Source of the DNA: Phycisphaerae bacterium
GTDB lineage: Bacteria > Planctomycetota > Phycisphaerae > UBA1845 > Fen-1342
Assembly: GCA_030612705.1 (NCBI GenBank)
Contig: JAUWNI010000029.1
Span: forward strand, 1-36,478
Length of the DNA: 36,478 nt
Direction: 5' to 3'
Shown here: positions 17,018 through 24,726 of the stretch, piece by piece
How the letters are laid out: every line of letters begins with the position of its first letter
Numbering within the stretch: the first letter of the stretch is position 1
The notes under the pieces: model-generated
The model's input: the letters and a program-made list of their open reading frames with translations, nothing else
What the model was told of the DNA's origin: nothing
Database searches by the model: none
Translations under genes and position numbers: made by a program

Positions 17018-18601
17018 CTATGCGTCGTCGTGCGGGTCGAGTTGCGAGTTGTCTTCCTCAACGATGATTTCACCCTTCTTCGGTTTGCGTTTGCGCTTCT
17101 TGCCACGTTCGTTCTTGGGTTTACGTCCGGCACGGAGACCGGACGCTACGTCCCTCGCTTGCGCTTCGGGCTCGGATGTACGTCCGGCACGGAGACCGGT
17201 CGTTGCTTTTGGTGGTCGGCGACCGGCGGCGATGTCTTCTTCGAACGTCTTCTTGCGACGAAGGATGTGGTGGTAGTGTTGGCCGAAGCGGTGGGATTCG
17301 TCGCGAATCTGCTGTAACAGGCGCAGCGCCTCGTTGTTTCGGGCGAGCTTGAGCGGCTTGGCGCGGGCCTGGACGTAGACCAGCTCTTCGCGTTTGGCCA
17401 GCGAAACGACCATCGCCGGCTTGACCGCTTCGACGCCGTCCGCTTCGACCGCGCCGCGCATGTGCTCGAAGGCTTCCAGCGCGGCGTGGAGTTGCCCGAT
17501 GCCGCCGTCGATCAGGATCACGTCGGGAAACAGCTCCTCGGCAATCGCGGCGTATTTGTACCGCCGGGCGATCACCTCGCGGATCATGGCGTAGTCGTCC
17601 ATGCCCTCGACCGTCTTGATCTTGAATCGCCGATAGCCGTTCTTGAACGGCTTGCCGTCGATGAAGCACACCAGCGAGCCGACCGACGCCTCGCCTTGCA
17701 ACGTGGCGATATCAATACCCTCGATAATCCGCGGCGGCTCGGGCAATTCGAGCAACTTTTGCAGCTTTCCGAGCCCGGCGGCCGGGTCGATGTAAAAAAC
17801 CTCCGGCTGAACATGCTCGTCCACGCTGCCGCTGAGCGAGAGCGACTCGATCGCCTTGATGCGATCACGCAGGACGGCGGCGTCTTCGTACTGTTTCCGC
17901 TCGGCGTCCCGCTCCATTTCCTTCCGCATCTGCCGTAGCAGAACGCTCCGCTTGGATTTCAATAGCTTGATAAACCGCTTGATGTCGGCGGCGTAGGCCG
18001 GCTTGCTGATCCGGTCGCCACAGGGGGCGGTACACCGGTCGATCGCGTGCAACAGGCAGGGACGGAAAAAGCGGCGCCGCTCGTCGTCCGCCCGGATTAC
18101 CAGCTCGCACGTGCGGAATTTGAACACCTTCTGAAGCGCGTTGACGGCGTCGCGCAGACCGGTGGAGCTGATGAACGGGCCGAAGAGCTTGCTGCCCTTG
18201 ATCCGCGGTCGGCGGGTCACGTATACCCCGGGAAAGTCGTCCCGCGTGGTGATTTCGAGGTACGGGAACGTCTTGTCGTCCTTGAACTGCTCGTTGTAAG
18301 GCGGCTGAATGTCCTTGATCAGGCGGTTCTCGCTCAGCAACGCGTCGACTTCGGTCTCGCAGTCGAGGAAGTCGATATCTTGCACGAGTGAGGCCATGCG
18401 GGCGATTTCGGGGCTGCGTGTGTTGAGCAGGTCGGCCGAGTCCTGGAAATAGCTCGAAACGCGTGACCGCAGATCGCGAGCCTTGCCGACGTACAGCACG
18501 CGGCCTTCGGCGTCCTTCATCAGGTATACGCCGGGGGTCTTGGGCAGGTGTACGATCTTCTCACGGAGCCCGGCAATGCGTGGATCGAGGGTCTCGGCCA
18601 T
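17018..18601 (-). CDS. uvrC: UvrABC nuclease subunit C, HhH domain replaced by a basic tail
   Basis: 527 residues from ATG 18601. UvrC makes both incisions in nucleotide excision repair. GIY-YIG domain: TPGVYLMKDAEGRVLYVGKA (22-41). The Cys-rich region (PCLLHAIDRCTAPCGD) and UVR motif (about 225-260) follow, then the RNase H-like endonuclease domain with GIDIATLQG, DVILIDGGIGQLHAA and DESHRFGQHYHHILR. Canonical UvrC continues with tandem helix-hairpin-helix motifs (about 610 residues in all). Here, after FEEDIAAGRRPPK, there is a tail made of two in-frame REP hairpins (about residues 466-494) and a Lys/Arg-rich then acidic end. The missing HhH may be a lineage feature or a consequence of repeat insertion. 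A TATAAT-like string lies only 9 bases before the start. Confidence 0.92.
   Translation of the reverse strand: MAETLDPRIAGLREKIVHLPKTPGVYLMKDAEGRVLYVGKARDLRSRVSSYFQDSADLLNTRSPEIARMASLVQDIDFLDCETEVDALLSENRLIKDIQPPYNEQFKDDKTFPYLEITTRDDFPGVYVTRRPRIKGSKLFGPFISSTGLRDAVNALQKVFKFRTCELVIRADDERRRFFRPCLLHAIDRCTAPCGDRISKPAYAADIKRFIKLLKSKRSVLLRQMRKEMERDAERKQYEDAAVLRDRIKAIESLSLSGSVDEHVQPEVFYIDPAAGLGKLQKLLELPEPPRIIEGIDIATLQGEASVGSLVCFIDGKPFKNGYRRFKIKTVEGMDDYAMIREVIARRYKYAAIAEELFPDVILIDGGIGQLHAALEAFEHMRGAVEADGVEAVKPAMVVSLAKREELVYVQARAKPLKLARNNEALRLLQQIRDESHRFGQHYHHILRRKKTFEEDIAAGRRPPKATTGLRAGRTSEPEAQARDVASGLRAGRKPKNERGKKRKRKPKKGEIIVEEDNSQLDPHDDA
17121..17204. repeat. REP (family B) pair inside the uvrC coding region
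   Basis: Read on the minus strand, two direct hairpins GTCCGGTCTCCGTGCCGGAC (17121-17150, GTAG foot at 17146-17149) and ACCGGTCTCCGTGCCGGACG (17178-17204) surround gagcccgaagcgcaagcgag. Translated, they give GLRAG...SEPEAQARDVASGLRAG. The hairpin core matches the intergenic copies at 15048 and 34935. Confidence 0.85.
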
Positions 18602-18849
18602 GATCGGCTGATTATAGTACGAGCGGGGAGCGAGTTCCCGCCCGGTTCCTCGGGTACCTCGCATGTGAGGAAAACCGTTCCCGACGCCCGCTCCAGACCG
18701 ATAATTCGGTCACTTGGGCCTTGCAAACCGTCCGACCGGCTGCTAAAAACGCCTAAGAGCAACCGGTTTCGGGCCGAACCAGGTCGGATCGACGGCCGTG
18801 AAAGCCGATAGAGTGCGTAATCAACCCGACTCGCGCGGAGAGAGAGTAG

Positions 18850-19035
18850 ATGGAATCTTACGAAAATCTCAAGCAGTTGGTAGAAGAGGTCGCCGAGGAC
18901 ATCTACAAGGCGGCCGGCGGAAACAAGGCCGCCGGCACCCGTGTCCGCAAAGTGATGCAGGACATCAAGAACACGGCCCAGGAAGTGCGCAAACAGATCC
19001 TCGACATCCGGGAGACCGAGGAAAGCCAGCCGTAG
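18850..19035 (+). CDS. Hc1-like small histone H1-type protein
   Basis: 61 residues from ATG 18850, with GGAGAGAGAG upstream. The pattern ENLKQLVEEVAEDIYKA, GNKAAGTRVRKVMQDIKNTA and QEVRKQILDI is the N-terminal helical domain of chlamydial Hc1 and its planctomycete relatives. The Lys/Ala-rich DNA-compacting tail of Hc1 is missing, and the protein is only mildly charged. It may help organise the nucleoid or form a coiled-coil oligomer; DNA binding is not shown. Divergent from uvrC. Confidence 0.7.
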   Translation: MESYENLKQLVEEVAEDIYKAAGGNKAAGTRVRKVMQDIKNTAQEVRKQILDIRETEESQP

Positions 19036-19091
19036 TTTCTGCCGGCTTCCCGGTCCTGGTTTAAGATCGCCCCTGCTGCCCGGATGGCAAT

Positions 19092-19565
19092 ATGCCCCCG
19101 CCGATCATCCTCGACCCGTCCACGCTGGATTTCGAGCATCCGATCGCCGATCGCGATGAGATCATGCGCGTCAACCCACATCGGCACGAGTTCGCGCTGC
19201 TCGACGGAATCGTCTATTGCGACATGGAAAGCGGCGTATTCGCCGGCTATCACGACGTGCGCGAGGACGCCTTCTGGGTTCGCGGGCACATCCCCGGGCG
19301 GCCGCTGTTCCCCGGCGTGATGATGATCGAGTCGGCCGCGCAATTGGCGAGCTACATGACTCACTGCATGCTCGAAGCCAAGGGCTTCATCGGTTTCGCC
19401 GGGATCGACAAGGTCAAGTTCCGCGGAACAGTCACGCCGCCGGCCCGTTTCGTGATCATCGGCCGGGGCAAGTCGATCAAGCGCCGCCGAACCATCTGCG
19501 AAACACAGGGCTTCGTCGACGACACAATGGTTTTCGAAGCCGAAATCACCGGCATGCGCGTCTAA
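19092..19565 (+). CDS. FabZ-like hotdog 3-hydroxyacyl-ACP dehydratase
   Basis: 157 residues from ATG 19092. Hotdog fold with the FabZ active-site block VRGHIPGRPLFPGVMMIESAAQ, shown here in part: catalytic His66 and Glu80 are both present. FabZ removes water from 3-hydroxyacyl-ACP in fatty-acid synthesis. This copy is far from the ketosynthase locus (26-30 kb) and its substrate-lining sequence differs from the two FabZ-like proteins there, so it may serve general fatty acid or lipid A metabolism. Followed by a single REP hairpin at 19592. Confidence 0.8.
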   Translation: MPPPIILDPSTLDFEHPIADRDEIMRVNPHRHEFALLDGIVYCDMESGVFAGYHDVREDAFWVRGHIPGRPLFPGVMMIESAAQLASYMTHCMLEAKGFIGFAGIDKVKFRGTVTPPARFVIIGRGKSIKRRRTICETQGFVDDTMVFEAEITGMRV

Positions 19566-19591
19566 CGACGTTTCCAATTGCACCTTTTCAA

Positions 19592-19616
19592 GTAGCGGCC
19601 GGCGCCTCGCCGGTCG
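19592..19616. repeat. REP (family B), single
   Basis: GTAG foot at 19592 followed by CGGCCGGCGCCTCGCCGGTC. Same hairpin as the right half of 2129-2208. Confidence 0.75.
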
Positions 19617-19666
19617 TCGACTTCGCAATACACTTTGCAACGACAACAAACGCCCCGCGTTTCGAT

Positions 19667-20794
19667 ATGACAACGCCGGAACATGTAAAACGATTCGCGG
19701 AAACCGCGCTGCCTGAAATACACACGTGGTCCGACCGACCCACGACCGATGATCTAGCCCCCCTACCGGGCTGTCCGGCGGTTTTCCTATTCGTTGACGA
19801 GGCCGGTACCCCCATCCAGCTACTGACCACGCAACAGCTCAAACGCGTGGTCGTTTCGCGCCTGAGCGAGCCGCAAGAGTCTCGCCGTGGACGAACCGAC
19901 TTGGCCGCGGTCGCGCGGGGCGTGCGTTGGCGGCAGGTTTACTCACCGTTTGAGGCCCGCTGGTGGTATTACCGCCTGGCCCGCGTCATGCACGCGCGAG
20001 AGTATCGCAAGCTCGTTTCGTTCTCACCGGCGTGGTTCCTGCACGTGGATTGGACTCGACCCGTGCCGGAACTGCGCGTCACCGAACGAATTTGGTACCT
20101 GGCAGGGGATTTCATCGGCCCCTGGCCGACGCACAAGAGCTGTCAGCAGGCGCTCGAGGGGCTCTGGGACCTCTTCGACCTGTGCCGTTATCCGGAGCAG
20201 GTCCGCAAAGCGCCCGGCGGCACGCCTTGTGCATACGCCGACATGGGCCGCTGCGACGCCCCCTGCGACGGTTCGCTGCCGCTGGAAGTGTACATCGAGC
20301 GCAGCCGGGCCGCATGGCGATTTGCCGAGGGTGACATCGCGTCATGGCTGCAATCGGCGACCGAGCGCATGAAGCAGGCCGCCGCCCAACAGCACTACGA
20401 GTTGGCCGGTCAGCTCAAGCAACAGCTCGATTTCGCGCGGATGTGGCGCGAGCGCTGGTCGCCGACGGTTCACCAATCGGAACATCTAAACCTGCTGCTG
20501 ATCGTGCCGGCTACCCGACGCAAGGCATGGAAGCTGTTCCTGTTTCGACAAGGACACTTGACCGACGGCCCGCTGCTGTCGGACCGCAAGCTCGCGCAAC
20601 AGACACCGGCTTGGCTATCCGAGCAGTTAAAGCAGCCGCCAGACGAACTAGACAACATAGTACGTATGGAACAAACCTGGCTCGTGGCCCACTTTTTGCA
20701 ACACAAGGAAGCCCGCGTTGCCATTGTCGAAGTGCTGCCCGATGCAGAGGCTCCACCCGATCTGGAGGGCAGCTTGCTGGACGTCTTGAAGTAG
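19667..20794 (+). CDS. UvrC-like protein with degenerate GIY-YIG domain
   Basis: 375 residues from ATG 19667; the longer reading overlaps the FabZ-like gene in another frame. The N-terminus, GCPAVFLFVDEAGTPIQLL (35-53), matches the UvrC start PGVYLMKDAEGRVLYVG in spacing, but GVY reads AVF and YVG reads LLT, so the nuclease residues are lost. A Cys-rich region follows, as in UvrC (Cys173, Cys188, Cys196, Cys200; YADMGRCDAPCDG), then a UVR-like helical segment (ERMKQAAAQQHYELAGQLKQQ, 233-253). The C-terminal RNase H-like endonuclease is not recognisable. It may be a non-catalytic partner in repair, or bind UvrB through the UVR motif (inference). Its stop is the TAG of a GTAG repeat foot. Confidence 0.7.
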   Translation: MTTPEHVKRFAETALPEIHTWSDRPTTDDLAPLPGCPAVFLFVDEAGTPIQLLTTQQLKRVVVSRLSEPQESRRGRTDLAAVARGVRWRQVYSPFEARWWYYRLARVMHAREYRKLVSFSPAWFLHVDWTRPVPELRVTERIWYLAGDFIGPWPTHKSCQQALEGLWDLFDLCRYPEQVRKAPGGTPCAYADMGRCDAPCDGSLPLEVYIERSRAAWRFAEGDIASWLQSATERMKQAAAQQHYELAGQLKQQLDFARMWRERWSPTVHQSEHLNLLLIVPATRRKAWKLFLFRQGHLTDGPLLSDRKLAQQTPAWLSEQLKQPPDELDNIVRMEQTWLVAHFLQHKEARVAIVEVLPDAEAPPDLEGSLLDVLK

Positions 20795-20872
20795 GGTGCG
20801 TCTTGACGCACCCTTTGAATGTTGACCCGTTGTTGGTGCGGCAAGCCGCACCCTACATCCCCAGGCCGCTAC
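20791..20872. repeat. REP cluster between convergent genes, feet double as both stop codons
   Basis: GTAG at 20791-20794 then hairpin GGTGCGTC-tt-GACGCACC; a second hairpin GGTGCGGC-aa-GCCGCACC ends in CTAC (20853-20856); a last CTAC lies at 20869-20872. The TAG of the first is the stop of the plus-strand gene, and the TAG (minus strand) of the last is the stop of the lipid kinase gene. Could also end transcription from both sides. Confidence 0.85.
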
Positions 20873-21792
20873 TCCGGCGGTGTCAGCAGCGTCAGCTTGC
20901 CGGGGAGGATTTCGTAGTCGATGTGCGTGGCCGATTCGGTCAGCACCTCGCCGTCGGCGTGAATCGGCGTGCCGGGGTTGCTCTCGATCGTAATGCGGCG
21001 TGCCCGTTTATAGACGATCTTCGGATGGCGGACGTGCGTGCCGCGGAAAAGCTTCGGAAGCAGTCCTAGCACTTCCAGCTTCGACAGCTCCGGTGCGAGG
21101 ACGAAGTCAAAGAGCCCGTCATCGAGCCGGGCGTCGGGGGCCATGCGGAACACGCCGCCGCAACGCGGGCTGTTGCAGACGCTGAACAGGTTGACCGGTC
21201 CCTCGTAGCCGCCGTCGTCCCAGGTGATGCGCATCTGCCACGCTTTGAGCTTGCGCATCGCCCGCAGGAGCGCGACCACGTAGCGCAGGTTCCCCGAAAG
21301 CCAATGAATCCGCATGTTCTCAATCGTGACCATCGACTCCATCGCGACAGCGCAGTTGTTATCGAAATAGCGAGCGGCGGCGGGCTTGTCCGCCCGTGCG
21401 TACGTCACGCGGCCCGCGTCGATTCGGCGGACATTCCCGGCGGCGAGCACGGCAGCCGCCTGTTGCAGATCATGCGGCAAGCCTGCCATCTCGGCGAAAT
21501 CGTTCCCGGTTCCCAACGGCAAAACACCCAGCGGCTTTGTCGGCCCCGCCCCCGCCGCCGTCAGCAGGCCGTTGACGACTTCACTGACGGTTCCATCGCC
21601 GCCGGCGGCAACGATCGCGTCAACGCCCACCCGGGCGCCATCCAACGCCGCCCGGGTCGCCTCGCCGACGGCTTTCGTTTCGATCAGCTCGTAATCCAGG
21701 CCGGCCGCTCGCAGCGCCGCGTGCACCGCGTCGGTCCTGCCACGGGCGTTCCAACGCCTGGCGAATGGGTTGAGGATGACCCTAAGCTTCAC
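20869..21792 (-). CDS. Diacylglycerol/lipid kinase family protein (YegS/DagK-like)
   Basis: 307 residues from GTG 21792, with AAGG 5 nt upstream. Catalytic signature AAGGDGTVSEVVNG (GGDGT at 64-68), followed by LGVLPLGTGNDFA, and a C-terminal beta domain with SPRCGGVFRMAPDARLDDG and HADGE. These are the marks of the DagK/YegS/sphingosine-kinase fold, which phosphorylates the hydroxyl of diacylglycerol or related lipids using ATP. The exact lipid cannot be read. It lies downstream of folE on the same strand, with a hairpin between them. Its stop codon is the TAG of a GTAG foot. Confidence 0.9.
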   Translation of the reverse strand: MKLRVILNPFARRWNARGRTDAVHAALRAAGLDYELIETKAVGEATRAALDGARVGVDAIVAAGGDGTVSEVVNGLLTAAGAGPTKPLGVLPLGTGNDFAEMAGLPHDLQQAAAVLAAGNVRRIDAGRVTYARADKPAAARYFDNNCAVAMESMVTIENMRIHWLSGNLRYVVALLRAMRKLKAWQMRITWDDGGYEGPVNLFSVCNSPRCGGVFRMAPDARLDDGLFDFVLAPELSKLEVLGLLPKLFRGTHVRHPKIVYKRARRITIESNPGTPIHADGEVLTESATHIDYEILPGKLTLLTPPE

Positions 21793-21814
21793 ATTAACCT
21801 TGGTATACCTAGGA

Positions 21815-21850
21815 TGGCCGATACAGTCATGTCACAGACTGTAGCGGCCA
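21815..21850. repeat. Hairpin between folE and the lipid kinase
   Basis: TGGCCGATACAGTC, 8-nt loop, GACTGTAGCGGCCA: a 14-bp stem with one mismatch. It contains the GTAGCGGCC REP word. It may attenuate read-through from folE into the kinase gene, or be a REP remnant. Confidence 0.6.
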
Positions 21851-21867
21851 TTGAATCGCCGTGCGTA

Positions 21868-22455
21868 TCACTGTCCGCGCAACAGGGCGAGCGCTTCGGC
21901 CCGTGTCTTGTCGACGGTCTGCATCAAGCCGCGGAGGGCGGATGTAACCATCACGCTGCCGGATTTCTTGACGCCGCGGCAGGTCGTACACGTGTGCACC
22001 GCTTCCAACAGCACAGCGCAGCCCTTGACGTGGACCTTCTGGGCCAGCAGGTCGGCGATTTGCGAGGTCAGGCGCTCCTGAACCTGGGGACGATGGGCAA
22101 AGGTATCGACGATCCTCGCCAGCTTCGACAGCCCGACCACCTTGCCGCCGGGAATGTAGGCGATGTGCGCCTTGCCTTCGAACGGCATCAGGTGATGCTC
22201 GCACATGCTGTTGAACGGGATGTCGCGCAGCGCCACCATCTCGTGGTGGTCCTCGTCGAACATCGTTTCCAGGTGTTTCTCGGGACTTTCGCGCAGCCCG
22301 TCAAACAGCTCGGCGTACATGTGCGCGACGCGGGTCGGCGTCTTGCGAAGCCCGTCACGCTCCGGGTCTTCACCAATAGCCAAAAGCATCTCACGCACGG
22401 CCCGTTCGATGCGGGGAATATCGATGTTGGGATGTTCAGTGTTTTCGTTGGACAT
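21868..22455 (-). CDS. folE: GTP cyclohydrolase I
   Basis: 195 residues, ATG 22455; no good ribosome site is visible. It converts GTP to 7,8-dihydroneopterin triphosphate, the first step to tetrahydrofolate and also to queuosine precursors. The type I family is clear: [34 protein letters not shown] with zinc ligands Cys85 and His88, [20 protein letters not shown], and HTCTTCRGV supplying the third zinc ligand, Cys156. An extra Cys159 stands where most homologs have Met or another residue. No other folate gene is nearby. Confidence 0.95.
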   Translation of the reverse strand: MSNENTEHPNIDIPRIERAVREMLLAIGEDPERDGLRKTPTRVAHMYAELFDGLRESPEKHLETMFDEDHHEMVALRDIPFNSMCEHHLMPFEGKAHIAYIPGGKVVGLSKLARIVDTFAHRPQVQERLTSQIADLLAQKVHVKGCAVLLEAVHTCTTCRGVKKSGSVMVTSALRGLMQTVDKTRAEALALLRGQ

Positions 22456-22558
22456 TGTAAGTCAGATTGAAAGACCACGGTCCTTTGCGGGGCTACCCCC
22501 TCCTTGTGGGTGGGGTCCCCTACTATCTCCCCTCGCTAACGCTCAGGGCTCGGATTGA

Positions 22559-22584
22559 CGGCCGGTACGGGGCCCGGCCGCTAC
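22559..22584. repeat. REP (family B), single, beside pepA stop
   Basis: On the minus strand GTAGCGGCCGGGCCCCGTAC, three bases after the pepA stop codon (22589-22591). Confidence 0.7.
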
Positions 22585-22588
22585 TTTT

Positions 22589-24085
22589 CTACGGCAGTCG
22601 GCGTTGTAGATAATCCACGATCAGACGCACGCCGAAGCCGGTTGCTTCCTTGTCGTTTTCATCGGTGGCCGGGCCGGCGATGTCGATGTGCGCCCAGGGA
22701 ACGTTATCGCTGACGAATTCCTTCAGAAACATCCCGCCAACGATCGGGTGGGCGAAGCGTTTGTTGCCGGTATTCCTGATGTCGGAATCCTGCCCCTTGA
22801 TTAAATCGCGATACTCGTCCCACAACGGCAGCCGCCAGAGACGTTCGTATGTTCGTCGGCCGGACTCGCCGAGTTCGGCCGAAAGCGTATCGTCGTTGCT
22901 CATCAGTCCGGCGGCGACCTTGCCGAGCGCTATAACAACGCCGCCGGTCAATGTCGCGAAATCGATCAGCGCGGTGGGCTTGCACTGCTTTTGGGCATAC
23001 CACAGCGCGTCTGCCAGTATCAGCCGCCCTTCCGCGTCGGTGCTGATGACCTCGACCGTCTTTCCGCTCGCCATTTTCAGGATGTCGCCGGGCTTATAGG
23101 CTTCGTGCGAGATGGCGTTTTCCGCCGCCGCTATCAGACCGACGATATTACAGCGCAGCTTGAGCGTGGCGACGGCCTTCATGATGCCGAGCACGGTCGC
23201 CCCGCCGCACTTGTCGAACTTCATGGATTCGAGCCCGGCCCCCGGTTTGATCGAGTAGCCGCCGGTATCGAACGTGATGGCCTTGCCGACCAGGACGGTG
23301 TTGGGGCGCACGCGCGGCGCGCCTTTGTATTCAAGTCGAATCAAACAGGGTTTATGCTCGGCCCCGCGACCGACGGCGATGAGCCCGCCCATGCCCAGCC
23401 GTTTCAGTTGAGCATAGTCGAGCACGGTACACTTGAGCTTGTGCAGCCGCGCCAGACGCCGGGCCTCGGCCGCCAACGTGGTCGGATTGATGACGTTGGC
23501 GGGCTGGTGCGCGATCCGACGGGCGTAGTTAATCGCCTCGGCAAGCGTGACGGCCTCGCGGATTTTCGGCATCTTGGTGATGATGTACGCCTTGTCATCG
23601 GACGCCACCTTGATGCGCACCTTGACCAATTCGTCCTTATCCGGCTCCTTATGCTCGGTGAAACGGAAACCTGCAAGTGTCATACCGCCGGCCCATTCCG
23701 AAACAGGCCGCTCCACATCGTGCGAGAACAGCCCGTCGATCCAGAGCGTGGCCTGCTTGATCTTCTCGTTGATCAGCCACTTCGCGGCGCAGGCCGCGGC
23801 CTTGCGAATCTGGTGCGCGCTGAGCTTCTTCGACTCGCCCAGGTTGACGACGACGATGCGGCGGTAGACCCCGCTGCGCGTCGTGTGCGACAAGTGCCCG
23901 ACGTCCTGGCCGAGAGCGCCGACGTCGACGAGCTCGGAGACGGCGTCGTCGCAATGGGCGTCGACCTGCGAGAGCAACTGCATCGGGGGTTTGGGTTTGG
24001 AGGCGAGGGGAACGATCAACACGTGCCCGCCGGCGCCGGCGCGTGCGCCGCTGACAAACTCGAAAGTGGTTCCGTTATTCGGCAT
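22589..24085 (-). CDS. pepA: Leucyl aminopeptidase (M17 family)
   Basis: 498 residues from ATG 24085, with AGGA 7 nt upstream (TTG 24091 is less likely). It removes N-terminal amino acids from peptides with two metal ions. The M17 C-terminal domain is clear: VGKAITFDTGGYSIKPGAG, the KFDKCGGA segment, AAAENAISHEAYKPGDIL, and the family signature STDAEGRLILADAL (normally NTDAEGRL). The end, IVGGMFLKEFV and WAHIDIAGPA, is typical. The N-terminal macro-like domain is more divergent. Cytoplasmic; a housekeeping role is expected. Confidence 0.93.
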   Translation of the reverse strand: MPNNGTTFEFVSGARAGAGGHVLIVPLASKPKPPMQLLSQVDAHCDDAVSELVDVGALGQDVGHLSHTTRSGVYRRIVVVNLGESKKLSAHQIRKAAACAAKWLINEKIKQATLWIDGLFSHDVERPVSEWAGGMTLAGFRFTEHKEPDKDELVKVRIKVASDDKAYIITKMPKIREAVTLAEAINYARRIAHQPANVINPTTLAAEARRLARLHKLKCTVLDYAQLKRLGMGGLIAVGRGAEHKPCLIRLEYKGAPRVRPNTVLVGKAITFDTGGYSIKPGAGLESMKFDKCGGATVLGIMKAVATLKLRCNIVGLIAAAENAISHEAYKPGDILKMASGKTVEVISTDAEGRLILADALWYAQKQCKPTALIDFATLTGGVVIALGKVAAGLMSNDDTLSAELGESGRRTYERLWRLPLWDEYRDLIKGQDSDIRNTGNKRFAHPIVGGMFLKEFVSDNVPWAHIDIAGPATDENDKEATGFGVRLIVDYLQRRLP

Positions 24086-24726
24086 GAGCAATCCTGCAAG
24101 CTTCTCTTCTCACGACTCATCAATACAAAAGGCACAACAGCGCAGCGTACCACGAGGCCGCACCGGGCGAAAGTCGTCAGCCGCACCGGCGGATGACACC
24201 CCGATGACACGGATGCATGACCGTCTGGTCGGGCCGGGAACCAGTTTGGGAGAACGTGGAGCCCGCAATGAGGGAGTTGTCGCAGAGCCCCGGAGGGGCG
24301 GCAGTCAATAGCCGGGGGCGTCAGCCCCCGGAACGCGAGCACACGGTATACCCAGCCCCGGAGGGGCGGCAGAAGGGCTCAGTTGCCACGGATTTCTGTC
24401 GCCCCTCTGGGGCTTATCCTCTCGCGCCAACGTTTCCGGGGGCTGACGCCCCCGGCTACTGACTTTCGCCCTTTCAGGGCTGCTATCTGCATATTCTAAG
24501 GTGAGATTCGGCTAATTGGGGTTATCGTTACTCTGGAAGTTGGCGCGAACCGACTCGGAAACCTAACCCCGTCTCGGCATCTAATACCCCCGCATTTCGT
24601 TGGGGGTGCCACCAAGATTAGTCACACCCCGACGACACCGCCAACGTTGCCGCCTATTGCGTGTCCACAGCGAAAACAGCACAATAGCTATGCCGACCAG
24701 GCAGCGAGCGAAGCGAATACCGGATT
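24086..24726. other. Gene-free region between pepA and the acyltransferase
   Basis: 641 bases between divergent genes. It contains the roughly 200-bp multi-hairpin element at 24286-24481. The rest (24086-24285 and 24482-24726) shows no credible coding region and no promoter I would defend. Confidence 0.5.
24286..24481. repeat. Family C multi-hairpin element, copy 1
   Basis: Outer arms of about 45 bases: agccccggaggggcggcagt...agccgggggcgtcagccccc on the left and their near complement, ending ctgactttcgccctttcagg, on the right. Inside is a second inverted pair (agccccggaggggcggcag / ctgtcgcccctctggggct). The element is thus a nest of at least five hairpins. Confidence 0.85.

Noticed and set aside
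18602-18620. Leaderless promoter (TATAAT-like) for uvrC
   Set aside because: The -10-like string is 9 bases from the ATG but no -35 is seen and one hexamer is weak evidence.
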